Origin: Sulfurimonadaceae bacterium
Lineage (GTDB): Bacteria; Campylobacterota; Campylobacteria; Campylobacterales; Sulfurimonadaceae
Direction of reading: 5' to 3'
Length of the DNA stretch: 14,413 nucleotides
Assembly: GCA_026193155.1 (NCBI GenBank)
Contig: JAPHSI010000117.1
Coordinates: forward strand, 1 to 14,413
In this document: piece by piece, positions 6,766 to 14,399 of the stretch
How positions within the stretch are numbered: position 1 is the stretch's first letter
How the letters are laid out: the number at the start of each line of letters is the position of its first letter
Notes under the pieces: generated by a model
What the model was told of the DNA's origin: nothing
Seen by the model: the letters and a program-made list of their open reading frames with translations, nothing else
The model's database searches: none
Program-made: the position numbers and the translations under genes

Positions 6766-7353
6766 ATGTTTAACAAAGTTATTTTAGTCGGAAACTTAAC
6801 ACGCGATATTGAACTTAGATACTCTCAGAGCGGTATGGGTATTGCAAATACTGCAATAGCTACTTCTCGTAAGTATACTTCTAACGGTGAGAAAAAAGAG
6901 GAAGTATGTTTTGTAGACATCACTTTTTTTGCACGTTCAGCAGAAGTAGCTAATCAATATCTTCGCAAAGGAAGTAAAATTCTTGTTGAGGGTAGACTTA
7001 ACTTTGACCAGTGGGTTGATCAAAACGGACAAAAAAGAAGCAAGCACTCTGTAGTTGTTGAGACTATGCAGATGTTAGATAGTAAAGGTGATAATCCTGC
7101 AGGTACTTCATATCCTCAAAATGATATGCAACAACCTCAAGGTTATGCTCAACCTGCACAGCAACAAGCTCAAAGCTATCAAGCACCTCAGCAAAAACAA
7201 CAAACTCAACAACAAGCTTATGCTAAGCCACAGCAACAAAGCTATGGACAGCCTGCACAACAGCAGCAAGCCTATGGGCAACCTGCACAACAGATGCCAA
7301 ATGCACATCAAGTTCCTGAGATTGACATCGATGAAGATGAGATTCCGTTTTAG
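6766..7353 (+). CDS. ssb: Single-stranded DNA-binding protein
   Basis: Coats single-stranded DNA in replication, repair and recombination. The OB-fold domain covers about residues 1-108: MFNKVILVGNLTRDIELRY, FVDITFFARSAEVANQYLRKGSKILVEGRL and SKHSVVVETMQML. A Gln/Pro/Ala/Tyr-rich disordered linker runs from about 118 to 180. The acidic tip DIDEDEIPF is the conserved docking peptide for partner proteins. AAGGA at 6756-6760 is the ribosome-binding site. It sits between rpsF and rpsR, a standard arrangement that ties SSB supply to ribosomal-protein expression. The linker contains a 30-bp tandem repeat (see separate entry). In transformation, SSB also cooperates with DprA, encoded nearby. Confidence 0.97.
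   Translation: MFNKVILVGNLTRDIELRYSQSGMGIANTAIATSRKYTSNGEKKEEVCFVDITFFARSAEVANQYLRKGSKILVEGRLNFDQWVDQNGQKRSKHSVVVETMQMLDSKGDNPAGTSYPQNDMQQPQGYAQPAQQQAQSYQAPQQKQQTQQQAYAKPQQQSYGQPAQQQQAYGQPAQQMPNAHQVPEIDIDEDEIPF
7231..7290 (+). repeat. Two tandem 30-bp units in the ssb linker
   Basis: 7231-7260 and 7261-7290 match at 25 of 30 bases and encode QQQSYGQPAQ and QQQAYGQPAQ. A diverged copy (QQQAYAKP) lies just upstream. The differences are mostly at third codon positions, so the peptide is kept more strictly than the DNA. Such linkers commonly vary in length between strains. Confidence 0.8.
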
Positions 7354-7381
7354 AAAAAAATATAAATAATAAGGATAAATC

Positions 7382-7645
7382 ATGGCAGAAAGAAGAAAAT
7401 ACAAAAAAAGATATTGTAAATACTGTGAAGCAAAAGTTGACTTCATTGATTATAAAGATGTAGCAGGTCTACGTTTTTCACTATCTGAGAGATACAAAAT
7501 CATGCCTCGTCGTTTAACAGGTAACTGTAAACGTCACCAAGACATGGTATCAACAGTAATTAAAAGAGCTCGTGCCGCAGCACTTGTTCCATATACTGTA
7601 ACTCGTAAGCAAGTTGTAACTGCACCATTTGAAAACTTAAAATAA
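7382..7645 (+). CDS. rpsR: 30S ribosomal protein S18, zinc-binding form
   Basis: S18 partners with S6 on the 30S platform. The 87-aa protein carries the S18 core (DYKDVAGLRFSLSERYKIMPRRLTGNCKRHQ) and an intact potential zinc site: C12, C15, C49 and H52 (CKYC and CKRH). It is therefore the zinc-containing paralogue type rather than a zinc-independent one. AAGGA at 7371-7375 precedes the ATG, 28 bp after ssb. A strong hairpin follows, making this the last gene of the operon. Confidence 0.97.
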   Translation: MAERRKYKKRYCKYCEAKVDFIDYKDVAGLRFSLSERYKIMPRRLTGNCKRHQDMVSTVIKRARAAALVPYTVTRKQVVTAPFENLK

Positions 7646-7653
7646 GTTTTTCT

Positions 7654-7676
7654 TTAGCCCCAAACTCAGGGGCTAA
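7654..7676 (+). terminator. Terminator of the rpsF-ssb-rpsR operon
   Basis: A perfect 8-bp stem, TTAGCCCC (7654-7661) with GGGGCTAA (7669-7676), encloses a 7-nt loop 8 bp after the rpsR stop. It is followed by a modest T-rich tail (CTTTCTAT). It is by far the GC-richest hairpin in a non-coding part of the window. Confidence 0.78.
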
Positions 7677-7732
7677 CTTTCTATCAAATTCTAAATATTA
7701 ATACTCTTATAAAATTAAAAGAAATAACAATA

Positions 7733-7738
7733 TATAAT
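7733..7738 (+). promoter_or_regulatory. Candidate -10 element for the hybrid kinase gene
   Basis: TATAAT lies 41 bp before the start codon, inside an inverted repeat ATATAA-TATG-TTATAT (7732-7747). The region is extremely AT-rich, so the repeat could be chance or an operator. The ribosome-binding site is AGGA (7769-7772), 7 nt before the ATG. Confidence 0.4.
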
Positions 7739-7779
7739 ATGTTATATGTTAATAAACGTATAAAATATAGGATTTAGTA

Positions 7780-10713
7780 ATGGCAACAAAAGAGTCAAAG
7801 TATGCTTTTTTCATTTTAACTTTAAGTGTTATCCTATTAAGCGGTTTAGGTTTATTTAGCAACTACTATTTTCAAAAAAAATCAATTAATCAAAATTCAT
7901 CAAATACATTAACAAAATATAAAAAAGAATTAAATGCTTATTTAGATAATGAAGTAAATATGATAAGCAGTATTTTAGAATTGGTTAAAGAAAAAGATGA
8001 ATACACAGAACCTTTTAATCAAGACAATAAAAAACAACTTTTTCAACTAACAAAACCATTATTTGATAAACTAAATAAAAATAATGACATAACACATTTT
8101 TATTTTCTAAAGCCAGATGGCAAAGTTCTTCTTCGAGTTCATGACTTAAATAGACATGGAGACACTGTTAAACGATATACATTTTTGCAAGCTAAAAGAT
8201 ATCATTCTCCATATCATGGAATTGAATTTGGTATCAAAAAAAACTATACCCTCAGAGTTGTACATCCATGGATTAAAAATAATAAGTTAATAGGTTTTAT
8301 TGAAATAGGAAAAGAGATAGATAAAATAAGCCAAACACTTAGCTCAAAACTTAATATTGAGATGTACTACGGTGTTGATGCTTCTATATTTGAAAACTCT
8401 CCTCTATTTGTGCAAAAAAAATTATCACAAAAGAAATTCATCAATGATACATATCTTATATATCAAACAAATGTTATACCTAGTAATATCAGCAATCTGT
8501 TAGATCATCACAATCATCATGAATGGATTTGGATTGACAATCAAGCATATATATCACATATTGATGTACTTAAAGATGTATCCAATAGAGATTTAGGAAC
8601 TATACTTTATCTTGTCAATGTAACAGATGAGTATGATGCATTTTTAGATTCATTTATCAACTTTACGGCAATAATGGGATTTAGTTCGTTATTTCTCTTA
8701 ATTATAGGTTTTTTATTAATTCAAGCAAGTCAAAAACAAATAAATCATACACTCGACCAACTTGAGAACGCTAAAAAACATACAGATATAATCAATGCTG
8801 AACAACGCAATCTTTTATCACTGTTTGATACGGGAGACAGTGTACTTTTTAAATGGAATAATGACAGACATTGGACTATAGAATATGTATCGAAAAGTGT
8901 TACAAAATTATTAGGTTACCCTATAGATGATTTTTTAACATCCAAAATACTTTATGCGGACTGTATACATCCAGATGATTTATCTCGTGTCATAGAAGAG
9001 GTAAATATAAATACTACAACAAACAAAGATGGATTTTTCAAACATGAACCTTACAGGATTATATCAAAAGACGGTTCTATAAAATGGATTTTAGATTATA
9101 CAGTGCTATCAAAAAACAATGATGGAGAGGTTACACATTATTTAGGTTATATAACTGATATTACTACCCAACAAAAACAAAAAGAAGAACTTGAAACTAT
9201 ATTTTACACCGCAAAAGACGGTCTGGCAATTTTAGATTTGGAGACAAACTTTATAAAATTTAATGATGCATATTTAGATATAAGTGGTTACACTCGTGAG
9301 GAGCTTTTTGATAAATCTTGTATAGGCTTAAGTCTAGAAGAAGATATACCCAAAACAAAAAATGCTTTAGAAGAAGTCATTCAAAAAGGATATGTAACAA
9401 ATATAGAGAAGTCATGTATAAAAAAAGACAATACGATAACTATCGTTAACATGTCTATAGCTATAATGCCCGATAAAAAGCATCTAATAGCAAGTGCAAA
9501 AGATATTACAAAAAGTAAAATACTTGAAAAAGAGTTAATAAAAGCAAAAACAGATGCTGAAAACGCAAATCATGCAAAATCTGAGTTTTTAGCAAATATG
9601 AGCCATGAGATACGTACACCAATGAATGCTATTTTAGGTTTTGTAGAACAATTATCTAAAAATGAGAAAGACTTTAAACGTTTAGAGCAATTTGAAATAA
9701 TTACAAACTCAGGTAAAAATCTACTAAATATTATAAATGATATATTAGATTTATCGAAAATAGAAAGCGGTAAAATGGATATAGAACCGTATCCTTGTGA
9801 AATTAATAAACTATTAAATGAATTGCAATCTTTATTTAAAGTTATGGTTCAAAAAAAAGACTTAAAACTAAATTTCAATATTCATAATAATCTACCTAGA
9901 TGCCTTGTAGTAGACTCCATTCGTCTTAATCAAATCATATTTAACCTAGTTAGCAATGCTATAAAATTTACACCTAAATATGGTTCAATTACGCTAGATA
10001 TAAACTATTCTAAAGATTCAAAAAAACTAAACTGTAGTGTAAAAGATACCGGAGTCGGTATAGCAAAAGAAAACCTAAATAAAATTTTTAATGTATTTAG
10101 TCAAGAGGATAGTTCTATTACAAGAAAGTATGGTGGTAGCGGTCTTGGTCTGTCAATATCTTCAAGATTAACAGAACTAATGGGTGGACATCTAAATGTT
10201 AAAAGTTCACTTGGAGAAGGAAGTGAATTCTATTTTGAAATAACAGCTCAAACTTGTAAAAAAACTATAACAGAACATATAACCGAAGATGCTAAAAATA
10301 AAAAAGCGGATGATTCCAATGATGTTGAACTAAAAGGCAATGTTCTTGTTGTAGAAGACAACAAAACAAATCAATTACTTATGGGAATTATTTTAAAAGA
10401 CTTTGGACTATCATATGATGTGGCAAATGATGGTGTAGAAGCTATAAGTATGTTTAAACAAAAGAACTACGATATTATACTTATGGATGAGAATATGCCA
10501 AATATGAACGGTATTGAAGCTACAAAACAAATAAGACACATTGAAGAAGATGAAAAATTAAAAAGAGTACCTATAGTAGCCGTAACAGCTAACGCACTAA
10601 ATAATGATAAAGAAAGATTCTTAGACGCAAAAATGGATAACTATATTTCAAAACCTTATACTGAAACAGATATATTAAAAATATTAAAGCTTTATTTATC
10701 AAATGGAATATAA
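7780..10713 (+). CDS. Hybrid sensor histidine kinase: dCache-like sensor, two PAS domains, kinase core and receiver
   Basis: Membrane sensor that autophosphorylates on His and passes phosphate to its own receiver. Membrane helices lie at about 9-31 and 295-317. They enclose a periplasmic sensor of about 260 aa resembling the dCache_3 type (THFYFLKPDGKVLLRVHD, LRVVHPWIKNNKLIGFIEIGKEID). PAS1 is about 350-465 and PAS2 about 471-587, the first of PAS_3 character (YRIISKDGSIKWI, GYITDITTQQ). The dimerisation domain has phospho-acceptor H609 (FLANMSHEIRTPMNAILGF). The ATP-binding domain has N726, D756 (DTGVGIA) and GGSGLGL. The receiver (about 854-975) has E859/D860, acceptor D903, T936 and K958. 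All catalytic residues are present. There is no Hpt domain or output domain, so a separate phosphotransfer partner is expected. The ligand is unknown. It sits 31 bp before the propeller/OmpA gene. Confidence 0.93.
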   Translation: MATKESKYAFFILTLSVILLSGLGLFSNYYFQKKSINQNSSNTLTKYKKELNAYLDNEVNMISSILELVKEKDEYTEPFNQDNKKQLFQLTKPLFDKLNKNNDITHFYFLKPDGKVLLRVHDLNRHGDTVKRYTFLQAKRYHSPYHGIEFGIKKNYTLRVVHPWIKNNKLIGFIEIGKEIDKISQTLSSKLNIEMYYGVDASIFENSPLFVQKKLSQKKFINDTYLIYQTNVIPSNISNLLDHHNHHEWIWIDNQAYISHIDVLKDVSNRDLGTILYLVNVTDEYDAFLDSFINFTAIMGFSSLFLLIIGFLLIQASQKQINHTLDQLENAKKHTDIINAEQRNLLSLFDTGDSVLFKWNNDRHWTIEYVSKSVTKLLGYPIDDFLTSKILYADCIHPDDLSRVIEEVNINTTTNKDGFFKHEPYRIISKDGSIKWILDYTVLSKNNDGEVTHYLGYITDITTQQKQKEELETIFYTAKDGLAILDLETNFIKFNDAYLDISGYTREELFDKSCIGLSLEEDIPKTKNALEEVIQKGYVTNIEKSCIKKDNTITIVNMSIAIMPDKKHLIASAKDITKSKILEKELIKAKTDAENANHAKSEFLANMSHEIRTPMNAILGFVEQLSKNEKDFKRLEQFEIITNSGKNLLNIINDILDLSKIESGKMDIEPYPCEINKLLNELQSLFKVMVQKKDLKLNFNIHNNLPRCLVVDSIRLNQIIFNLVSNAIKFTPKYGSITLDINYSKDSKKLNCSVKDTGVGIAKENLNKIFNVFSQEDSSITRKYGGSGLGLSISSRLTELMGGHLNVKSSLGEGSEFYFEITAQTCKKTITEHITEDAKNKKADDSNDVELKGNVLVVEDNKTNQLLMGIILKDFGLSYDVANDGVEAISMFKQKNYDIILMDENMPNMNGIEATKQIRHIEEDEKLKRVPIVAVTANALNNDKERFLDAKMDNYISKPYTETDILKILKLYLSNGI

Positions 10714-10744
10714 ATTGCTATAAAAATAGATAAAAAGTGCATAT

Positions 10745-12466
10745 ATGAAACTACTTTTAATCTTCCACATATTATTTTTGTCAAATTATGTCTTTGCTAA
10801 AGGATCTGATTACTCTATTGTAATAGATAAACCTTTTAATAATAAGCTTTTAGATATAGGTCAAGATTATGATAGATGCATTAGTGCCGTAGGTTTTGTA
10901 AAAAAATATAATACAAAAACAAACCATTCAAATACTTATACAGACGCATTTGATTATCTTGAGAGCATCAGTAATGCTTACGGAACACAGATGCAACTTA
11001 TAAAAGTAGATGCTGGTGCAAACATACTTATAGACAAATCATCGGCTCTTTCAAGTTTCTCCGAAGCCGTTTCCTTAGTTAAAACACCTACAAACGGATA
11101 CTACATCGGCGGGCATACAATGAACGGTCAGATAATTTTAGTTAAGCTAGATTCAGCTGCAAATATTATTTTTAAAAAAGTGTTTGGAACGAAAAATTTT
11201 GACAGATTAAAAAATATTGTTAAACTAAATGATGGCGGCGTCTTGGCGATTGGTACATCTTCAACATCAAGAAATTTTTCTGATCCACTGTTTAACAGTG
11301 GACTTGGATTGAATGATATATATGTAACAAGGTTCAGTAAAGACGGTTACGAAATATGGAGTAAAAAGTACGGAACAGAGTTTGATGACAACGGTATAGA
11401 TGCAGTTGAAGCACAAGATGGTTCAATAATTATTGTAGGTCAGACTATGCATGGACAAAATAAGAATCTAATGCTAATGCGTATAAATGAAAATGGAAAT
11501 AAAATATGGTCTAAAACATATACTGACCGTACTGTTATGCCAAAGAAAATAATAAAACTAAAAGACAATAATTTTTTGTTATCGCTATCATATAATGATG
11601 AACTAAATAAAGAACAAATAAGGCTTATAAAATTTGATTTGAGAAACAATATAATATATGACAAAACAATTCATACTTTATATGAGTCTGCGTTACTTGA
11701 TATAAAAGAATTTTCAGATGGTGGCATAGTAGGTGTTGGATATGTGAAAGATACATTTAATACAGATGGTCTTGCTATGATGTTTGATTCAAAACTAAAC
11801 ATGCTTTATCAAGAACATTATGGTGAAGACAACTATGATATGTTAAATTCCCTTGTAATATTAAATAACTCTCAAGTTGCTGCTGCGGGAATACATACAG
11901 ATGTAAACTCTCAAGAGTCTAATATGTGGATACTGAAGCTAAACCGTGATGCATCTGTAGCACAAATAGCATCTAGCACAAATGAGTTTTATGAGAAATT
12001 AATACAATTGTTCTCAAATGAAATAAAAACAAACAAGATAAAAATTAAAAAAGATTTAACAATAGAACTATTAGATAACAGACTACTTTTTAAGGTCGCT
12101 AAATACGAGCTAAATAAAACTCAAAAAATCTTTTTAGAAAAATTCTCAGATAAACTGATTCCATTTTTGCATAAGAATCAAGATATTGTAGATACACTTG
12201 AAATAAATGGTCATACATCCAGTGAATGGGGTAATGTCGGATTTTCACAAAACTTTTTAAATAATGAAAAACTTTCTATGAACAGGGCATATTCTACTAT
12301 GAGTTTTATCTTTAAAAGTCAAAATAAAAAGTTACAAAATTATCTTGGCAATATATTTAAAGGAAGTGGTTACGGGTTTTCTAAGAGAATTATACTTGAT
12401 AATGCAGAGTATAAAGAAAAATCAAGAAGAGTCTCATTTAAAATTATTTTAAATGAGAATAAATAA
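10745..12466 (+). CDS. Secreted beta-propeller-like repeat protein with C-terminal OmpA-like domain
   Basis: The 573-aa product begins with a clear signal peptide (MKLLLIFHILFLSNYVFA, cleavage likely after residue 18). Residues about 85-400 hold roughly six units of about 50 aa. Each ends in a strand pattern like LDxxxNIIFKKVFG or WSKKYG, followed by DGGxxxxG segments (LNDGGVLAIG, AQDGSIIIVG, FSDGGIVGVG), consistent with a beta-propeller. Residues about 440-573 resemble an OmpA/MotB peptidoglycan-binding domain: EINGHTSSEW (GHT at 489-491), an LSMNRA helix, GSGYGFSKR and the closing SRRVSFKI (R561, R562). The usual Asp after GHT is Ser492, which may weaken or alter peptidoglycan binding. No good ribosome-binding site is visible. 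It probably anchors a propeller in the periplasm, and its partner could be the upstream kinase; the function is unknown. Confidence 0.82.
   Translation: MKLLLIFHILFLSNYVFAKGSDYSIVIDKPFNNKLLDIGQDYDRCISAVGFVKKYNTKTNHSNTYTDAFDYLESISNAYGTQMQLIKVDAGANILIDKSSALSSFSEAVSLVKTPTNGYYIGGHTMNGQIILVKLDSAANIIFKKVFGTKNFDRLKNIVKLNDGGVLAIGTSSTSRNFSDPLFNSGLGLNDIYVTRFSKDGYEIWSKKYGTEFDDNGIDAVEAQDGSIIIVGQTMHGQNKNLMLMRINENGNKIWSKTYTDRTVMPKKIIKLKDNNFLLSLSYNDELNKEQIRLIKFDLRNNIIYDKTIHTLYESALLDIKEFSDGGIVGVGYVKDTFNTDGLAMMFDSKLNMLYQEHYGEDNYDMLNSLVILNNSQVAAAGIHTDVNSQESNMWILKLNRDASVAQIASSTNEFYEKLIQLFSNEIKTNKIKIKKDLTIELLDNRLLFKVAKYELNKTQKIFLEKFSDKLIPFLHKNQDIVDTLEINGHTSSEWGNVGFSQNFLNNEKLSMNRAYSTMSFIFKSQNKKLQNYLGNIFKGSGYGFSKRIILDNAEYKEKSRRVSFKIILNENK
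12432..12458 (-). terminator. Palindromic hairpin at the end of the OmpA-like gene; likely terminator of the serB unit
   Basis: TCTCATTTAAAA (12432-12443) and TTTTAAATGAGA (12447-12458) form a perfect 12-bp inverted repeat with a TTA loop, inside the last codons of the + strand gene. On the - strand it follows the stop of the small acidic-protein gene by about 11 bp and is itself followed by a T-rich run (CTTCTTGATTTTTCTTT), as an intrinsic terminator would be. On the + strand the following sequence is A-rich, so termination there should be weaker. Confidence 0.55.
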
Positions 12467-12469
12467 AAA

Positions 12470-12799
12470 TTATTCTTCCTCTGCTGCACTTGCTCTAAAA
12501 CTAAGACGTGTTTTATCTTGTTTTAGTTTTTTATATAGTTTGAACTTTGATTTTTCTAACTCTTCTTCATCCCAAGAAAAAGCATCACATAATTCTGCTT
12601 CAGATATATCTGCACTATCCATAGCAAAAAGTTTTAACTCTTTTTTAGTAAGCTTTGATTTCATCACTGCATACAAATCTTTATCATCACTTATAAACTC
12701 ATTTATATCCATAACACAAAAATGTGCGAGCTTTTCTCTAAAGCTATTATCTTCGTTATATTGTCTCCATACGGAACTATCTAAAACTGAACTCTCCAT
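12470..12799 (-). CDS. Small acidic protein of unknown function, possible helix-turn-helix
   Basis: I do not recognise this 109-aa protein. It has no signal peptide or membrane segment and is acidic and probably all-helical. Residues about 51-93 (LTKKELKLFAMDSADISEAELCDAFSWDEEELEKSKFKLYKKLK) have the spacing of a sigma-region-4-like helix-turn-helix: ISEAELCDAF then WDEEELEKSKFKLYKKL. That is a weak pattern match only. Supporting a real gene: ATG at 12799-12797 with a strong AAAGGA (12810-12805) that overlaps the serB stop, same strand as serB, and typical coding composition. Co-transcription and probably coupled translation with serB are likely. It converges on the OmpA-like gene with only 3 bp between stops. 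Confidence 0.8.
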   Translation of the reverse strand: MESSVLDSSVWRQYNEDNSFREKLAHFCVMDINEFISDDKDLYAVMKSKLTKKELKLFAMDSADISEAELCDAFSWDEEELEKSKFKLYKKLKQDKTRLSFRASAAEEE

Positions 12800-12808
12800 T
12801 TTTTTCCT

Positions 12809-13432
12809 TTATATCTCTGAAAGTATTTTAGTTAAATCTTTCTCTTTTATAATAATATTTGCTTCACGCTCAAGTATATCTCTAGCACAAAACGCTACAC
12901 GTGTACCTGCATGAGCAAACATTGAAAGATCATTTGCTCCATCGCCACACACAAGAGTCTCTTTTTCTGATACACCTAATATATTTTGCAGACGTTGCAG
13001 CATATCACCTTTAGAATGCCCAAACATCATATCACCACCTACAAGACCTGTAAGTTTTCCATCTTTTTCATGTAATACATTTGAAAAATCCGCATCATAA
13101 CCAAGTATATCTTTTGCATAACCGGTAGCAGTTCTAAAACCACCCGAAAAACATACAACAGTTAAACCACGTTTTTTTAATTCAGCTATAGTTTCCTTCG
13201 CTCCATTCATATATGGAAGACTTTGAGATATCCTCTGAACTACAGAATAATCAAGTCCCTTTAACAGAGATGCTCTTTGCTGTAATGATTCAAAAAAATC
13301 AAGCCTTCCACTCATAGCTTCTTCCGTTATAGCTGCTACTTGTTCACCAAGTCCCAACTCTTCTGCAAAAAAATCTATAGTCTCACCATCCATAAGTGTA
13401 GAATCAAAATCAAATACTGCTAATTTCAACAT
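12809..13432 (-). CDS. serB: Phosphoserine phosphatase (HAD superfamily)
   Basis: Last step of serine synthesis: hydrolyses O-phosphoserine. All HAD motifs are present, numbered from ATG at 13432: motif I D8/D10 (AVFDFDSTLMDGETID), motif II S96 (VVCFSGGFR), motif III K141 (GHSKGDML), motif IV D164 and D168 (VCGDGANDLSMF). The 207-aa length matches the catalytic core; the N-terminal ACT domain of E. coli SerB is absent. The frame extends upstream to a TTG at 13465, but those 11 extra residues (RYYNKRYYIN) look non-coding and overlap the promoter, so I choose the ATG. Its AAAAGG site is rather far (12 nt). Other HAD phosphatases are possible, but the motifs favour SerB. It is divergent from metF across 55 bp. 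Confidence 0.9.
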   Translation of the reverse strand: MLKLAVFDFDSTLMDGETIDFFAEELGLGEQVAAITEEAMSGRLDFFESLQQRASLLKGLDYSVVQRISQSLPYMNGAKETIAELKKRGLTVVCFSGGFRTATGYAKDILGYDADFSNVLHEKDGKLTGLVGGDMMFGHSKGDMLQRLQNILGVSEKETLVCGDGANDLSMFAHAGTRVAFCARDILEREANIIIKEKDLTKILSEI

Positions 13433-13452
13433 ATTTATATAGTACCTTTTGT

Positions 13453-13470
13453 TATAATATCGCAATTATA
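13453..13470. promoter_or_regulatory. Symmetric divergent promoter of serB and metF
   Basis: TATAAT on the + strand (13453-13458) and TATAAT on the - strand (13470-13465) face each other across ATCGCA, giving an 18-bp near-palindrome. Expected starts (about 13465 rightward and 13458 leftward) would leave leaders of about 23-25 nt for metF and serB. The two polymerase sites overlap completely, so binding should be mutually exclusive. Confidence 0.6.
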
Positions 13471-13487
13471 CCATTTAGGACTTGTTT

Positions 13488-14399
13488 TTGTTTGATACAC
13501 TTATAGAAAAATTACAGAATTCAACATATATAACACTAGAGACCACTCCCGGTCATTCTGCGCAGTTTATGCCGATAATAGAAAAAATTGCCGAGTTGGA
13601 ACTAGATAAATATGTAGATGCTTTTAGTACTACAGACAACCCCTTAGCAAAGCTAAAATACAATGCGCTATTTGCAGCTAAAATGCTTCAAGATAAATTT
13701 AATAAACCTGTCTTAGCAACTATGAGTATGCGCGATAGAAACAAGATAGCACTTCAATCGGACCTACTTGGAGCAAATGAAGTAGATATCCGTGCAATCT
13801 TAGCACTAACAGGTGATCCTGCTACAATAAGTGATCAACCACATGCAAAAGGTGTTTTTGAAGCAGACAGCTCTCTAATGATGGATATTATTTCAGCATT
13901 TAACTCAGGTATGGATTATGCAGGTAAACCTCTTGCTATTAAACCTAAAGAGATCTACCCATTTGCTGTTGTAAACAGTTATGCAAAAAATCCAAAAACC
14001 CTGCAAAAGAAGATGCAAAAGAAAATAAAACACGGTGCTCTTGGAATAATCACTCAGCCTGTATATGATGTAGAAAACGCCAAACAACTGCTTGAGTTAA
14101 TTGAAAATGCAAATAATGAATGTTGTAGTGAATATAAAAAATCGGAGTTGATTTTAGGTTTATTCCCAATTACAAAACTTCGAACAGCTCAGTTCTTATC
14201 AGCACATGTACCTGGTATAAATGTACCTGATATTTGGATAGAAAAACTTCGTGTTGCTTCAAAACATGGTTTAGAGGAAGAATATAAAGTCGGTTTTGAG
14301 CTTAGTAAAAATTTATTTGAAGATTTAAAACAACTGCATCCAAAAATTCACCTAATGACGGCAAACCAATTTAAAATAGCAAAAGATATTTTAAAATAG
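13488..14399 (+). CDS. metF: Methylenetetrahydrofolate reductase (MetF family, divergent)
   Basis: Predicted FAD-dependent reductase converting 5,10-methylene- to 5-methyl-tetrahydrofolate for methionine synthesis; a cytoplasmic TIM barrel. From TTG at 13488 it is 303 aa, close to the 296 aa of E. coli MetF. Visible family positions: E18 in ITLETTPGH (cf. FEFFPPR), D110 in ALTGDP (cf. ALRGD), and Q190 in IITQPVYD (cf. ITQFFFD). The first motif is clearly diverged (TTPGH instead of FFPPR), so it belongs to a distant branch and a related folate reaction cannot be excluded. Two TTG starts compete. The one at 13488 lies 7 nt after AGGA (13477-13480), whereas the one at 13482 leaves only 1 nt, so 13488 is preferred. 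The gene ends 14 bp before the window edge. Confidence 0.82.
   Translation: MFDTLIEKLQNSTYITLETTPGHSAQFMPIIEKIAELELDKYVDAFSTTDNPLAKLKYNALFAAKMLQDKFNKPVLATMSMRDRNKIALQSDLLGANEVDIRAILALTGDPATISDQPHAKGVFEADSSLMMDIISAFNSGMDYAGKPLAIKPKEIYPFAVVNSYAKNPKTLQKKMQKKIKHGALGIITQPVYDVENAKQLLELIENANNECCSEYKKSELILGLFPITKLRTAQFLSAHVPGINVPDIWIEKLRVASKHGLEEEYKVGFELSKNLFEDLKQLHPKIHLMTANQFKIAKDILK

Noticed and set aside
7088..7446. Open frames overlapping the ssb linker on both strands.
   Set aside because: They arise from CAA/CAG-rich repeats read out of frame; the SSB frame ends in the diagnostic DEDEIPF tip.
12453..12914. A 153-codon open frame on the + strand across the small acidic gene and serB.
   Set aside because: It is Ser/Phe-rich, antisense to two well-supported genes (SerB has all HAD motifs), and has no ribosome-binding site or family resemblance.
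13433..13465. N-terminal extension of SerB from a TTG at 13465.
   Set aside because: The added residues are unlike SerB, and the codons cover the promoter core and ribosome-binding site; ATG 13432 places DFDST at the usual distance from the start.
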